A stretch of 64,000 nucleotides of DNA, taken from contig KB722742.1 in assembly GCA_000349905.1 (NCBI GenBank), positions 798,354-862,353 of the forward strand, read 5' to 3'. Positions 11,279-22,920 of this stretch are shown here, piece after piece. Every line of letters starts with the position of its first letter. Position 1 is the first letter of the stretch. The stretch comes from Volvariella volvacea V23 (taxonomy: Eukaryota > Basidiomycota > Agaricomycetes > Agaricales > Pluteaceae). The notes below the pieces were generated by a model. It saw only the letters and a program-made list of their open reading frames with translations. It was not told the DNA's origin and did not search any database. The position numbers and the translations under genes were made by a program.

Positions 11279-14200
11279 ATGGCTTATCGCCAGAACCACG
11301 ATCCTTACTACGGACAACCAAACACCCGCGGCAATACTGGTATTGTCCCCGATTATCCTCCCCCTCAAGCAACCGAGTACGATTCGAATTGGGATGCCAA
11401 ATCCTATCAGAGTAGCTATGCTGGCTCTCAAGCTCACTTAAATCCCTATGAGATGACCCAAGTCAACTCACGTAACGCCCCTCCCGTTCCCCCAATGCAC
11501 CACCAATACTCCAACCCAACCTACCCCCCGGCCCAACACCAGCAACCTTACTATCAGGACGCCGGCTCTGTACAGTATAATGCTACGCGAGAAAAACTTC
11601 TCAAACGTCGATCAGTCCGAAAGGTTGAGCTGGTCAGGGGCAACCTAGTCTTAGACGTTCCTGTTCCAAGGAACATCATACCGGCCGGTAAACAGGATGT
11701 AGAGGAAATGTCCAAGTTGCGGTACACTGCAGCAACATGTGACCCCGACGAGTTTGCGCCTTTGAGGTACACGTTAAGGCCGTACCTCTACAAAAGACAC
11801 ACAGAGCTCTTCATTGTCATGACCATGTATAATGAGGACGAAGTTCTGTTTGTCCGTACGATGAATGCGTCAGTTGGCTTTTCTCTGCACTTTAGACACC
11901 TCTAACGCGGCGACTCTAGTGTTATCAAGAATATTGGCCACCTCTGCTCCCGTTCAAAATCTAAAATGTGGGGGCCAGAAGGTTGGAAGAAAGTCGTCGT
12001 CTGCGTCGTATCCGATGGCCGTAACAAGGTTAACAAACGAACTTTGCATGTCCTCAGTCTCGTATGTCGCCAGTGATTGACGCATATTGACCTAGTTTTT
12101 GACCTTGAAAAATAGATGGGTTGTTACCAAGAAGGTATTCCCAAAGATTCAGTCGCCGGAAGAGATGTCACTGCACATATATTCGAGTGTGTATTCCTAC
12201 CTTCATTTTCTGCGAATCTGTCTACATGTCACGGCTCATTAGGCTTACCACTCAAGTCATGGTAACCGAAACCGGTGAAGTCAGCCAAGGGCCTTGTCCG
12301 ATCCAGATACTGTTCTGCCTTAAGGAGCAGAACAAGAAGAAACTGAACAGTCACCGCTGGTTCTTCAATGCATTTGGTCCTTTACTGAACCCTAACGGTA
12401 TGTGCCATAACTCGTCATGAGAGGAAATATCAATCAGGTTCCCAGTGTGCGTCTTGCTTGATGTCGGAACCAAGCCTACAGGTACCTCAATCTATGAGTT
12501 GTGGAAGTGCTTTGATAAGCATTCCTCTGTTGGTGGTGCTTGCGGAGAGTAGGTGCCATCGTTGTGTGTATGCAATTCCCTCGCTGAACGTACTTGCCCT
12601 ATAGAATTTGCGTTGACACGGGTCGTGGCTGCAGCCTCTTGTTGACCAGCCCCCTAGCTGCTTCCCAAAACTTCGAGGTCTGTGCTTTACAACCGCCTAC
12701 AGATTCCATGTCCTCATCTTATGTTGCTACAGTACAAAATGTCCAATATTTTGGATAAACCACTCGAGGTATTAGATTTACGCATCTTCCACCATTCGCG
12801 AGATGACCAAATGTGTGCTCCAGAGTGTTTTCGGGTACATTAGTGTCCTGCCGGGAGCTTTCAGTGCATACAGATACAAGGCATTGCTTAACGGACCCGA
12901 TGGGAAGGGCCCTTTGGCATCCTACTTCAAAGGTGAAACCATGCACGGTGGATCCAGTGGTGCTGGCTTGTTCGGTGTGTTATTGTTTTGAATCCTCATT
13001 TTTATGCCAATCTCACATGCCGGCGTGTCTCAAATTTAGAGGTGAGTTAACGATTACGAGGCTGTAGCTGTCTAGCTAACCCGGCTTTGTAGCGAAATAT
13101 GTATCTTGCCGAGGACCGTATTCTTTGCTTTGAAATCGTCACCAAGAAGCATGAGGGCTGGACGTCAGTACTTTCGGGTCCTTCTTGCGCAAGAAGCTAA
13201 CACCATAACATCTTATCAGCCTTAAATACGTCAAAAGCGCCAAGGCAGCTACGGATGTACCCACTACTGTACGTCGGACTAATCTGTATACACATGCATA
13301 CACCGAACCCGCTTCAGGTTCCCGAATTCATCTCCCAACGTCGACGATGGCTAAACGGCTCACTTTTCGCCTCAATACATGCTACTGTTTTCTTCTTCAA
13401 GATTTGGACATCCGGCCAGAATTTCTTTAGGAAGATAGTGTTACAGGTACGGGCAATTTCCTGCGCATGTATTTCCTCAATAGTTGACGTATCTCCCTCT
13501 CCGTTTTTTTTTCCCAGCTCGAATTCATTTACAACGCGATACAATTGTTCTTCACATGGACCTCTTTGGCCAATTTCTATCTCGCTTTCTTCTTCGTGAG
13601 TAATCACTGCATAGTCCTAGGTTTTTGTACTTTGGTGCTAATTGTCTCAATGGGGATGCTCCTTGCTATCTCATTCGCGCAACGACACACGTGTCCTTCC
13701 TTATTTCCGTCGCAATAAATTAGCTCGTCTCATCCGCTACATCCGATTCCCAAACTGATGCATTCAACTTCCTAAGCCACGGAGCAGGCAAGAACGTGTT
13801 CGAAGTTTTCCTCAATCTCTACATCGGTGTTCTTTTCGTCGTTTTGGTTTGTTCTCTGGGCAACAGACCACAGGTAAGCCCTATTCAATCCGTCTTTGCA
13901 TCAATATGTTGTTTGGGGTACCTGGTTCTCGTTGAAAAAGTGTGCAATCGTCATAGAACGAGGCTACGCAGTGTCTTCGCGCTGAGGTCATAATTTCTGC
14001 TTGGAACAGAAATCCCTGCCTTATCTGCTGACATGCCTGCGGATTGCGCGTGTGGCATGAGCCCTGCGTACCATTTTGATCATGGTGATGCTGGGGAAAG
14101 GGTTTTGGCAATGTTCCACGGACGTGTCAACTCTGCGATACGCCACACCCTTCAGGGACCGAAGCGCGTAGTCAATCTGAAGGCCATGACTGTCTTTGTC

Positions 14201-15552
14201 ATTCTGGGGTGCTGAATGCGAGAGCACCGAGTTACTGGCTACTCTTTGCCCAAGTACCTCGACAAAGAAATTATCATTAATCAACTACGAAACTGGGTTT
14301 TTGACTTTGCCTTGTGATCATTTCCTAGGGTTCCAAATGGACATATGCATCAGCTATGGTTCTTTTCGGATTTTGTAACATAATTACAACGTGGTGTGCT
14401 GGGTACACGGTGTATCTCGCCGTCCCGCACACAGCAGAGGGCTGGAGCAACTTCCCAGAGTAAGTACATCTTTCTCTCGCTCTCTGCTTCTACTGTTCCC
14501 TGCACTCTGCCCTATCTCGGATTTGGGCCTTGTGGCAGATGGGGATGAATGATATATGCTGGTTCCATACTGACCTTTTACGCATTCAAGGTTGATACGA
14601 ACCAATCGAACCCTTCAAGAGATCGCCGTCGCCCTCTTGGCCACATATGGCTTGTATTTCATCAGCTCCTTCATGCATTTTGAGCCATGGCACATGTTCA
14701 CGAGTTTCGCTCAATACATGTTCCTCCTCCCCTCCTACGTCAACATTTTGATGATGTATGCCATGTGTAATTTGCACGATGTCACATGGGGAACCAAGGG
14801 TGATAATGGAGCGGCCAAAGACCTGGGTGGAGCGAAGAAGGTTAAAGGTGACGACGGAAAGGAAATGATGGAAGTTGAACTGCCAACTACCAGAGAAGAT
14901 GTTGATCAGCTGTGGATGGCGTCGAAAAATGCATTGAAGATCAAGCCCCCCGAGGAGAAGGAACACCGAGATGCGGCAACCAAGCAAGCTGACCATGACA
15001 GGAACAGCAGAACAAATGTCGTTTTGGCGTGGGTCGGAACAAATATGTCAGTATTGCTATTTGACTCCTTGCGGCATTGCACAGGCATAAGATCGCAGCT
15101 GGTATCGTCGCCTGCGATGACGAGTTTTCGTTTGATTTCTCTCTTCCCGAAATGCAAAACGAAGGCTAACACTCATTTTCCCATCATTTTATTCCGACTT
15201 GTAACAGGTTGATGATTATCATTTTCACATCAAATGCATTCTTGGAATGGGCCAGAGAAAATGTTCAAAGTGTAGCCGAAACGAACTTCAATCCTTACCT
15301 TTCGTTCCTGTTCTGGGCATTGTGAGTGTTTCGTCTCATCTTATTGCCTTTGCGGCCGTGATTCGGCCTCTCTGGGTCTATCCCCCCTTCATCTCGCCCC
15401 ACTCCAGATGACTTGGTGGAAATTTGGGCAGAGATCATCACCTCACTGACATATTTCCGGTTGACTGACATTCATCCTTTAGTGCTGGTCTTTCCGCGAT
15501 TCGTTTCACTGGGTCATTCCTATACCTCGTTTTCCGATTAGTCGGATTCTAA
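11279..15552 (+). CDS. Chitin synthase, division 1 (class I-III type)
   Basis: A membrane-bound GT2 glycosyltransferase that polymerises UDP-GlcNAc into cell-wall chitin. The N-terminus (about residues 1-100) is a hydrophilic Tyr/Pro/Gln-rich tail. Then come [21 protein letters not shown] and the catalytic core with [65 protein letters not shown] and the product-site motif [13 protein letters not shown]. The C-terminal half has about seven hydrophobic segments, with [10 protein letters not shown] in a cytosolic loop and a last helix ending FRLVGF. The length is about 870 aa. The WGTKG motif and lack of a myosin or large N-terminal domain place it in division 1; the exact class is not decided. 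At least ten introns are present. The one between GNRPQ and GSKWTYAS (13874-14328) is 455 nt, far longer than the others. Confidence 0.96.
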
Positions 15553-16265
15553 ACGACCAAGTATCCCAAGCTTAGCACTTTCTGACGTTCAACTACCTAC
15601 CTTGGATGAATCGACTATCCCACGGACGATACTGATACCATTACACTAACGCTAGATGCGTTCTCGTTTCTTTCTTCTTCATTGCTCTTCATTGCTCTGG
15701 TGTACGTCAGGAAGAAATGCCGAAGGATGAGTCTAATAGCTGATTTAATAATACGTGTTACGACGATGTTCTCTTATTTTATCCCTTCCTACGCCATCAT
15801 CGTTCTTCGTTTTTTATCCAGTGTATTCATTCTTCGCCTTTTCTTTCGTTCCACGCCAATTCCTAATTGACGCACGCCATCTTCTGGTCCAAAGGATCAT
15901 TTTGCGCATTCCAACCTCCCCTTGGCCCCCCAGTCCCCTATTCGCATCATTCTTTGTTGTGTTTTTGTTAGATTCAATGCACATAAGGACACTTTCTTTT
16001 TCCGTGTCGCTGTTGCTGCCGACGATGTCTCGCATGATATTCCTCAACTGCACATCTTTGTGGAAGCCGAAATACCTTCTCCAATAAGTATATGTCCAAA
16101 ATTTTCAAGAACTACAAGATAGCGAACAAATAAAGCGGCCAAAACTAATGGATATGGTAGGTACAATACTAAAGCGAGATCTAGGCGGGTCCTATAACCC
16201 ACTACAAAATCCCGTTTTCCTGTAAATCAGTAACCACCTTAAGACCCTTCTATCTAGTCGATCAG
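15553..16265. other. Convergent intergenic region
   Basis: About 700 bp separate the chitin synthase stop from the stop of the next, minus-strand gene, so this should be made of two 3' UTRs. It is T-rich on the plus strand, with runs such as TTTCTTTCTTCTTC. No open frame with recognisable content and no RNA gene is seen. Confidence 0.5.
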
Positions 16266-19200
16266 TCAGGTGGCATAACCCACATTCCTAGGTGATACTA
16301 TTTCAAACTGCGACACATCAAAACTGGGCCTGGTCTCTCCAGAATCCGACGATGCAAAGGATGATCTAGGTGCTTGACCTCCCGTTGAAGCAGAGTTCAT
16401 TCTCGGTTTATTGTTGGCCACCATTTGTGGCGGTTGTCGGGAATCGGAGGTTTTTCGTTGCAGGAACTGTTCCGGAATTTGAGGGCTCGGGGGGATGGGC
16501 TCGGGTGATGCACTATAGTGCAGTACACTACCCTTTCTGGGTCTGCCTGGCTTATCTAGGCTAAGCCTAGAGGGCTCGTGATCGCCAGAAGCTGAAGATA
16601 CTGAGGACGACGACCCGCTCTTCCAACCCTTCAACAAGTTCTTGCGTATGCCGTTCGTGCTGCTGGGCTTATCATTGGTTGGACTTGAACTAAGGGCTGG
16701 TGTTGCAGGTGCATGATCCGTGTGGGGTAATGTTACTGTAGAACTGACAGGAGTTGAAGAGGATTGCGGGGTATATCTCCTGAATGGGTATGGCGATTCT
16801 TGATCAAAATGGAGTTGATCATATCCCAAGGACCTGGTGCTCAGTCTAGGGCTGACTCCACTACCATTTGCGTTCATCAATGGCAGTCCTGGGCGGGGGT
16901 GACTGTGCAATGGAGAACTCTGTTGAGGAGCGTGTTGCTGTGGAACATTGAGCGAATCCATAGAAGGACGTCCGGCTTGCAGTGCCGCTGGGAGATGGGA
17001 CATTAATGGTGCCTGCGGCGGTGGGGTAGGCTGTACTGAAAGCCGCCCGAAAGTCGGGGTTGTAGGAGTGGTAAAGCCTGCTGATGATGTTGGGGTATCA
17101 AGTCGGTCTTGTGATGGTCTGGGGGGTATTTCGGACGAGATCCTTCCGGCATAAGTGGTTACTGTGGGTGTGGGAGGAGGAGGAGGGTGAGATTGCGAAA
17201 TTGGAGTCTTGCTCCCTTTCTTCCACAGCTTCGTAATGGCTCCAAATGTGGACTTCGCCCCGTTTTGCTTTGTGGGAGGCTGAGTGATTTCTTCATCTGG
17301 GACCGTATCTAATGAGAAACGACTGGTGGCTACACTCTCACTGCGAGGGGGTAAGTCCGCCGCTGTACCTGTTGAGTCGATTGACAACGATGGCCGACTT
17401 TCCGGCTCCCAATACGTCACACTGCTCCCTGTACTGCCAATGAAATCCTGGGAAGAGGGATATCGTCCAAATGGATCAGGTGACAAGGGTATGATAGGTT
17501 CCGATTCGTGCGAGTCTGCACTAGCAATGCTGTTCACCGTTCCAGGCAATGGCAGGGATAGTTGACTACTAGACGATTTGTGGTGAAACAATGCATGCTC
17601 CTCCTCTAGCTCTCGCATTCGCTGTTCTGTTTCGGGTGAGATTTCATTAGGCGACTTGGAGGTAGGATTGAAGGATTTAGGGGCAGAGGTAGTCACACCG
17701 TTGACTGCTAGCCGAGGAGGCGACGGAGGCAGATTTGACGCTTTCAGGGATGTAGGTGAAGTATTTGGGGCTTCATGCAGAGAGGAGAAGGGAACTGCAG
17801 GCCAAGCTGCATGCTTGAGGTCGGAATCTCGGTCGCTAACAGAATTCAAGGTAGGGCAATGGAGTATGGAACAGGGAGGTGCAATTATGAAAACTCAGTA
17901 AATTGTATAATTATTATCAAGAATGAAAAGATGTTATCGCCCTCGGTCAGGAGTGCTGACAGGGAAGGCGAACGAAAAGCAACGCATAGTTCCATGAGTC
18001 AAATGACACTTACGAACTAGACGAGGCCTGGTTTGGGAACTTGGGGGAAGACGGGAGAACATCGGCGTTTCGAAGAATCGGTGATGCTACTGGGGCATCC
18101 AATAATCCATTAGATATTGTAAGGGATGCGCCACTGAGGCTCAGATTTTGTTCTTCCGCTAGATCAATGTTCAACATCCTTGGGGAAAGTTGTGCAAAGG
18201 TCTGAAGAGGCAATTAGTAATGAGTACTCTCGCCTTGGCGACAGTTCGACGGACGCGAATTCATAATCCTACGGCAATAGATTGTTAACATACCTTTTCA
18301 ATTTCGTCCAACTTTGTTTTCATTACATATTGGCTTCTCCGCCGGTCATTAGGATCGTTTTCGTCATACTCAAACTAGTGGTAAAGAGAGTGGAGTGTCA
18401 GTTGGACAGAACCTTGTCCAAACTGGAAGAACTCGCCTCCTCGGATGATTCATACTGCGACCCCAGGTCCAATTCCTCAAAAACGGTGCCAACTCGTTTT
18501 TCCGACTCCTCCGGACTACGGGTTTGATTGAAGTCGTCCAGAGACCCACCACCATCACGCAAGATATTTTCGCGTGAGTAATGTACTTCGTCATCTTCCT
18601 TCTCCCTGGGAGATGGTGAATGGAGATAAGGTAGGCCTGTGCTCCCCGGGGTACTTGGGTTAGGGCTGGGTTCCGCAGGCACTACTAGATCATTGAAATT
18701 TGAAGCACTCATAGGCTGAAGAATTAATGGAGGCGGGACATGCTTCTTTGACGACCCTTGAGTCAATCCCGGTGAAGACGTTTGAGGAGGGGAAGTTGGA
18801 ATCGAGACAGAAACTCTCGGACGGGACATTCGTTCGAGTAAATCCTTAACTTCGTCAGCCTCTTTACTTTCATCAATATCCCCTTCAAACTCGTTATCAC
18901 CCAATCTCTGAGGGTCCTGCTCTGACGTCAACTCTGCACCCGTCAAAGCAAGATTGACAATATGAGGGTTGGAGTTGTTAGGCTTTGAATCGCGAGGCCG
19001 CGAGCTGCGCATCTCCTCCCAAGTTTCTGCGTCCGTTCCGAACACATCCTCTAACGGGTCTCGGCCGCCAAAAAGATTTCGAGCGGTCAAGTCCTCCGTG
19101 TTTGGCACTTGTTCTCCTGCGTCTCCGTCGTCTGAGTCATCATTCTCTTGAGGTTCTGGCAATGGTTCGTAACCCTCAGCAACATTTCCTTCCGACTTGG

Positions 19201-20425
19201 ACGCATCAGGTTGTGATAACAGAGAAATAAAATTCGCTGATTCTTTGGTCCCCGTTAATAGCCCTATTAGTGCCCGTTTTTGTTCCTCTACTTTCTCGTC
19301 CCCTTCCAAGTCTCCCCTCCCTTGTCGACTCTCCGCCCGTTTTGCATGATTGACCCTCCTGCTGCGCATCCAGGCTTCATACCAACCAGCCCTTCGGCGA
19401 TCAATATCAAACTCAACCTTTGCAAGGATAGGAATGGAGGACAATGAATGCAGTCCAGGAAGCTCTAAGGAATCTGCTCGTTTAGCTGCCCTGTCATTCA
19501 ACAATGAGGTGCTTGAAATCGAAGATGTTTCGGGTGTATCAGGATCGGAAGCCAGTGATCCTGATGACGAAAATAGTGCCCTAGAGTGTGATCTATCTTC
19601 TGATGTGGTTGCAGTAGACGGCGTAGTTGGCGTGATAGGGCCGCCCCTGTGGACATCTAATCCACTCGTTGAGATAAAAGGACGCAGAGGAGGTTGATCC
19701 GGAGGCTCTTGGGAGGCGTTTAAAGCAAAATTCGGAGTGGGGCTCCGTGAAGGAAGCAGTAGTGTATCATCTCTAGGTTCTGATCTGACTACACGTGTCC
19801 ACAGGTGCTTCCAAATGTCTTCCGAGAGGCGTGGGCCAGGCTCATCTCCTTCGGCGTCTTTGACGTCTTCCGGCGCAGGAGTTGGGCTCCGTGATTGAAT
19901 ATTTGTGGGCCTTGAATTGACGAGGTACAAAATCATCCCGGTGGTGCTTGGTAAGGCATACTCTTTGGCTATGGCACCCAACTGAGATTGGAAATTTGAA
20001 TGAAAAGGAACTAGAACTCCGCGCCGGAATTGTGGATGATAGCCTGATGCATTCGGGGGTGCGGGTGTAAGCTCGAATGGGCCGCTTGGGTCCAGGTCGT
20101 GGGGTAGATGCAAAGGGGGGATTACGTGTAAGAGATACTTTGAGGTCGCAGTGGTATATGCTGTCACGCTGGAGTTTGACGAGGCGAAAGGTGTAGGCGA
20201 ACGACGGAGTGGGTCGGTAGGAGTTTGTCTTCCCTCGGAAGGAGGAGCGGAAATTGTGGGAACAGTGTGGACTACGGGTATGGGAGTTGCAATTCCAAGA
20301 GCATTGGCAAGCTTTGCGAGTCTGTGAGGGGGCAATGGTGCATTGGGAGGTGCCCAAGAAGGAGGTAAAGAGGCAGTTGCAGATGCAGGGGAGTAGTGGC
20401 TTGATGATCGAGACGTTCCGGTCAT
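16266..20425 (-). CDS. Long Ser/Pro-rich protein with a conserved-looking core, function unknown
   Basis: At least four exons on the minus strand form a protein of about 1,280 aa. The first ATG in frame is 20425 (MTGTSRSSSHYSP); the frame extends further up only through TTG. The N-terminal third carries non-repetitive sequence that looks folded: KYLLHVIPPLHLPHD, GYHPQFRRGVLVPFHSNFQ, LGAIAKEYALPSTTGMILYLV and later LAKVEFDIDRRRAGWYEAW. The middle exon, about 18295-18385, reads FEYDENDPNDRRRSQYVMK and KLDEIEKTFAQLSPRM, probably a coiled helix. The rest is low complexity with many SPTP, PPSP and SSS runs, i.e. many potential proline-directed phosphorylation sites. The last exon begins near 17837 and ends FEIVSPRNVGYAT. 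I do not recognise the family. Cell-polarity or signalling scaffolds have similar composition, but that is a guess. Confidence 0.8.
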
Positions 20426-21260
20426 ATTCGTTTCGTTTGACGTGACTTCGTGGTGCAATGTAGATTCCTCTAGTGTGTGCAGCAATCCGGAGTTGGTTAA
20501 CGGGACGTTATATCATTGACTTTTGACTGGCAGCAGTCAGACCATGCCTTGGAAAATGCGGAAAACTTACATATGGACAGAAAAGTTGAACAAGCAGCTG
20601 TGAACAGGCTCCTATCGGTTAGTACAAGGCCGTATGTTAGGAATGCGTGTCAGGTCGTCAGGGAACACTGAGGGACGGTATTGAGAGAATATCAGTTTGG
20701 CGGGGAGGAACAAACAACCCGAAGCGGCTGATGGTTCAGGGGTGGGAACACCAAGAAAATGCTACACGTCTACACCAACAAAAGTGAATATATGCGCGAT
20801 ATGTGCGCCCAATAGGTGACTGTATGCGCGCTGAATAGCGGGTATACGCGCCAGCTGCTAGATGCAGCTAGCGGGCGCATCGGGGTGGCGCTGGGAGGAG
20901 GGCGGGACAAGATGACGATAAGAGACGGCTATATGGCGATGGACAGTGGGATGGTGGGCGCAGCAATCAAAGATGATGGAGGAGGAGATCCGTTGGAGGA
21001 GGGTCTGCGCATCTGAATCTCGGATGGTGGACCCAAACGCCGATGTACAAAGGATGGAGCCAAACAAAGAAAAGGATAGATGCCGGGAAAACAAACATTG
21101 AAGGGCTGGGTGGCGTAGATTTACAGTATCGACGGTTCATTTTCGATTGGCCATTGTTTCCTGCTTTCTCGCTTTTCTTTCGTTTCACGGTTTCTCGTTT
21201 TTAGTCACGACCTTCACTTATCCTCTCCCCACTTCCCTCTGCTCTCCATCTGTACGAACT
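20426..21260. promoter_or_regulatory. Divergent promoter region between the Ser/Pro-rich gene and bHLH gene 1
   Basis: The two genes are transcribed away from each other. A GTAAGT donor on the minus strand near 20566-20571 suggests a spliced leader for the left gene. At 20791-20850 four copies of an octamer like TATGCGCG (starts 20791, 20800, 20823, 20843) are clustered, followed by a CAGCTG E-box (20852-20857) and a GCTGC-TAGAT-GCAGC hairpin (20854-20868). bHLH proteins bind CANNTG sites, so autoregulation by the adjacent bHLH gene is conceivable but not shown. The last 100 bp before the bHLH ATG are pyrimidine-rich. Confidence 0.4.
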
Positions 21261-22268
21261 ATGGACGCTCACCACCCGTTGTCTGATGATCAGCAGTCCT
21301 CTATGCCATCCTCCTATGGCCCCCCTTTTTATCCGGAGGACCCTAACGCATTCATGCCTTATGGCCAACTGGGCCCATATCACGTTTCTCCTCGTGGGTG
21401 CTGCACTTCATTACTCACTGAAACTCGTGTTCATCTGATTATCTCCACGCTGCAGGTACGAATATGTCTGTCAGCGACATGCAGCCCCACAACATGGCTT
21501 ACCATGGCCTCGCGCTCGTGTCACCCCACCAATACCAAACTCCCGTTTACCCGCCTCATGTCCCACTTGCCCCCAGTGCTACGCCTCCACCTCCCTCTCC
21601 CGAGATATATGACGGTATCCCCGCTTCCGACCATTCAAGTAGTGGCGCAAACTCTCCGCCATCATCCCGTTCCAGCAGCCTCGTCCACAGGCACCACCGC
21701 TATAACCCAACTCCCTCACCAACAGGTTCTTTAAGGAGACGAGGTCGCTCACACGATACTGACGAGGAGGAAAACATGGGTCTCGCATATCCTGAAAATC
21801 TTGCCCACTCTCGCAAGGAGGCCACCCGCAGACAAAGAATCGAGGCAGAGCAGCGGCGACGTGACGAGCTACGGGATGGTTACGCGAAACTGAAAGACGT
21901 CCTGCCCGTCTCCAATCAAAAGAGCAGCAAGGTATCCCTCCTTGATCGCGGTCAGTGTTTTTTTCTAGTCCTCTCGCCTGCCCAACTGAAATTTGTCATA
22001 CCCAGCCACGAACCACATCATCAACCTCGAGAGGGCGAACAAGGAGATGCAGGCGCGCATCAATGCACTAGAAGCTGAAATGGCCCGTCTGCGTTCCATC
22101 AACGAGAAGATCTCGCTCGGCAATGCCACCGAAGCGCCTTCGCCTGCCGTCTTTGATCGACCCTCACCCGCACCTGAGGGCGCCCCTCCCACTCATTCTT
22201 TGACGGCCGTCAAAGGACAGGATGCCCCCTCGGAAAACTCGAGTCCTGCTTCCGGGGAAGGGTTTTGA
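21261..22268 (+). CDS. bHLH transcription factor (paralogue 1)
   Basis: Exons 21261-21393, 21456-21950 and 22006-22268 sum to 891 nt, a protein of 296 aa. The first two thirds are disordered and rich in Pro, Ser, His and Tyr. The bHLH begins at KEATRRQRIEAEQRRRDEL: the basic region has Glu and Arg at the positions that read an E-box (E9, R13 in the usual numbering) but Arg instead of His at position 5. Helix 1 is RDGYAKLKDVLP, the loop NQKSSKVS, and helix 2 LLDRATNHIINLERANKE runs on into a heptad-like coiled coil (INALEAEMARLRSINEKI), resembling bHLH-leucine zipper proteins. The tail is again Pro/Ser-rich. A paralogue lies at 30421-31467. The last intron cuts the HLH after the LLDR codons (phase 1). 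Targets and pathway are unknown. Confidence 0.92.
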
Positions 22269-22513
22269 TGTCCATCGCTTCTCCTCTTTTTTTGTACTAC
22301 CTCATTTCTCTCTTTCATTCTTCCGCATTTTCACGACATGATCATCCATCTCCATATCTCATCTTTTTCATTATTTCTGTCTACGGCATTGCATCTGGAG
22401 GAAAGGGCATATGTACCATCTCATGGATTTATTCCATGCTGGCTATGCACAGCTTTGTACATAGTACGACTCTTTCGTGGGTCATACTGCAGGGGCGCAG
22501 GGCGCCTAGCTAG

Positions 22514-22920
22514 CTATTTTTCCCCCTTCCTCGATGTTCCTCTTTTGGTGCTCTCGTGAGAGTCGAAGCCCCCACCCACAGCTCGAAATTGTCCGCATAC
22601 CCAGCAAGAACCTTTCTTGAACCGAGTTGTGCAGCGTGTTTGATCTTGGATCACATGCCAGTCACCTCGTTGATCGATAGGTTGGGTTTTCATCGCCGCC
22701 ATAGAATCACCAAACCAGAATGAAGGCATAGGTTGCAAGAAAGGAACGCAAGCCGTTATCAGTATTCCGGGAGAATCGATTCCGCATAACCTACCCGTTC
22801 TCGGCATTGTTCATTGGCTTTGCGTTGTGCTTCTTCACAAGCACTCGCGCAGGATCGTGCATACTGTCGTAGCCTTCGCATCATGATCCATTCCAAAAAC
22901 CGCCGCTCTACCTCAGACAT
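22514..22920 (-). CDS. Candidate small Cys-containing protein, unrecognised
   Basis: An ATG at 22920 on the minus strand opens MSEVERRFLEWIMMRRLRQY followed by an Ala/Cys/Glu-rich helix with Cys spaced C-x3-C-x10-C, then a GTAGGT donor at about 22801. Without splicing it ends at 53 codons. A second frame downstream contains C-x8-C-x2-C and stops at 22514; an alternative acceptor (CCAAG, about 22652) joins exon 1 in phase to another frame ending just before 22520. The splice choice cannot be settled here. I do not recognise a family; the amphipathic first helix is the only solid sign that it is coding. Confidence 0.25.

Noticed and set aside
16370..17900. Several plus-strand ORFs across the Ser/Pro-rich gene
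   Set aside because: They are antisense shadows of a long low-complexity coding exon.
20426..20485. Extension of the Ser/Pro-rich protein to 20485
   Set aside because: The extra 20 codons open at TTG; the first ATG in frame is at 20425 and an acceptor-like CACTAG lies within the extension.
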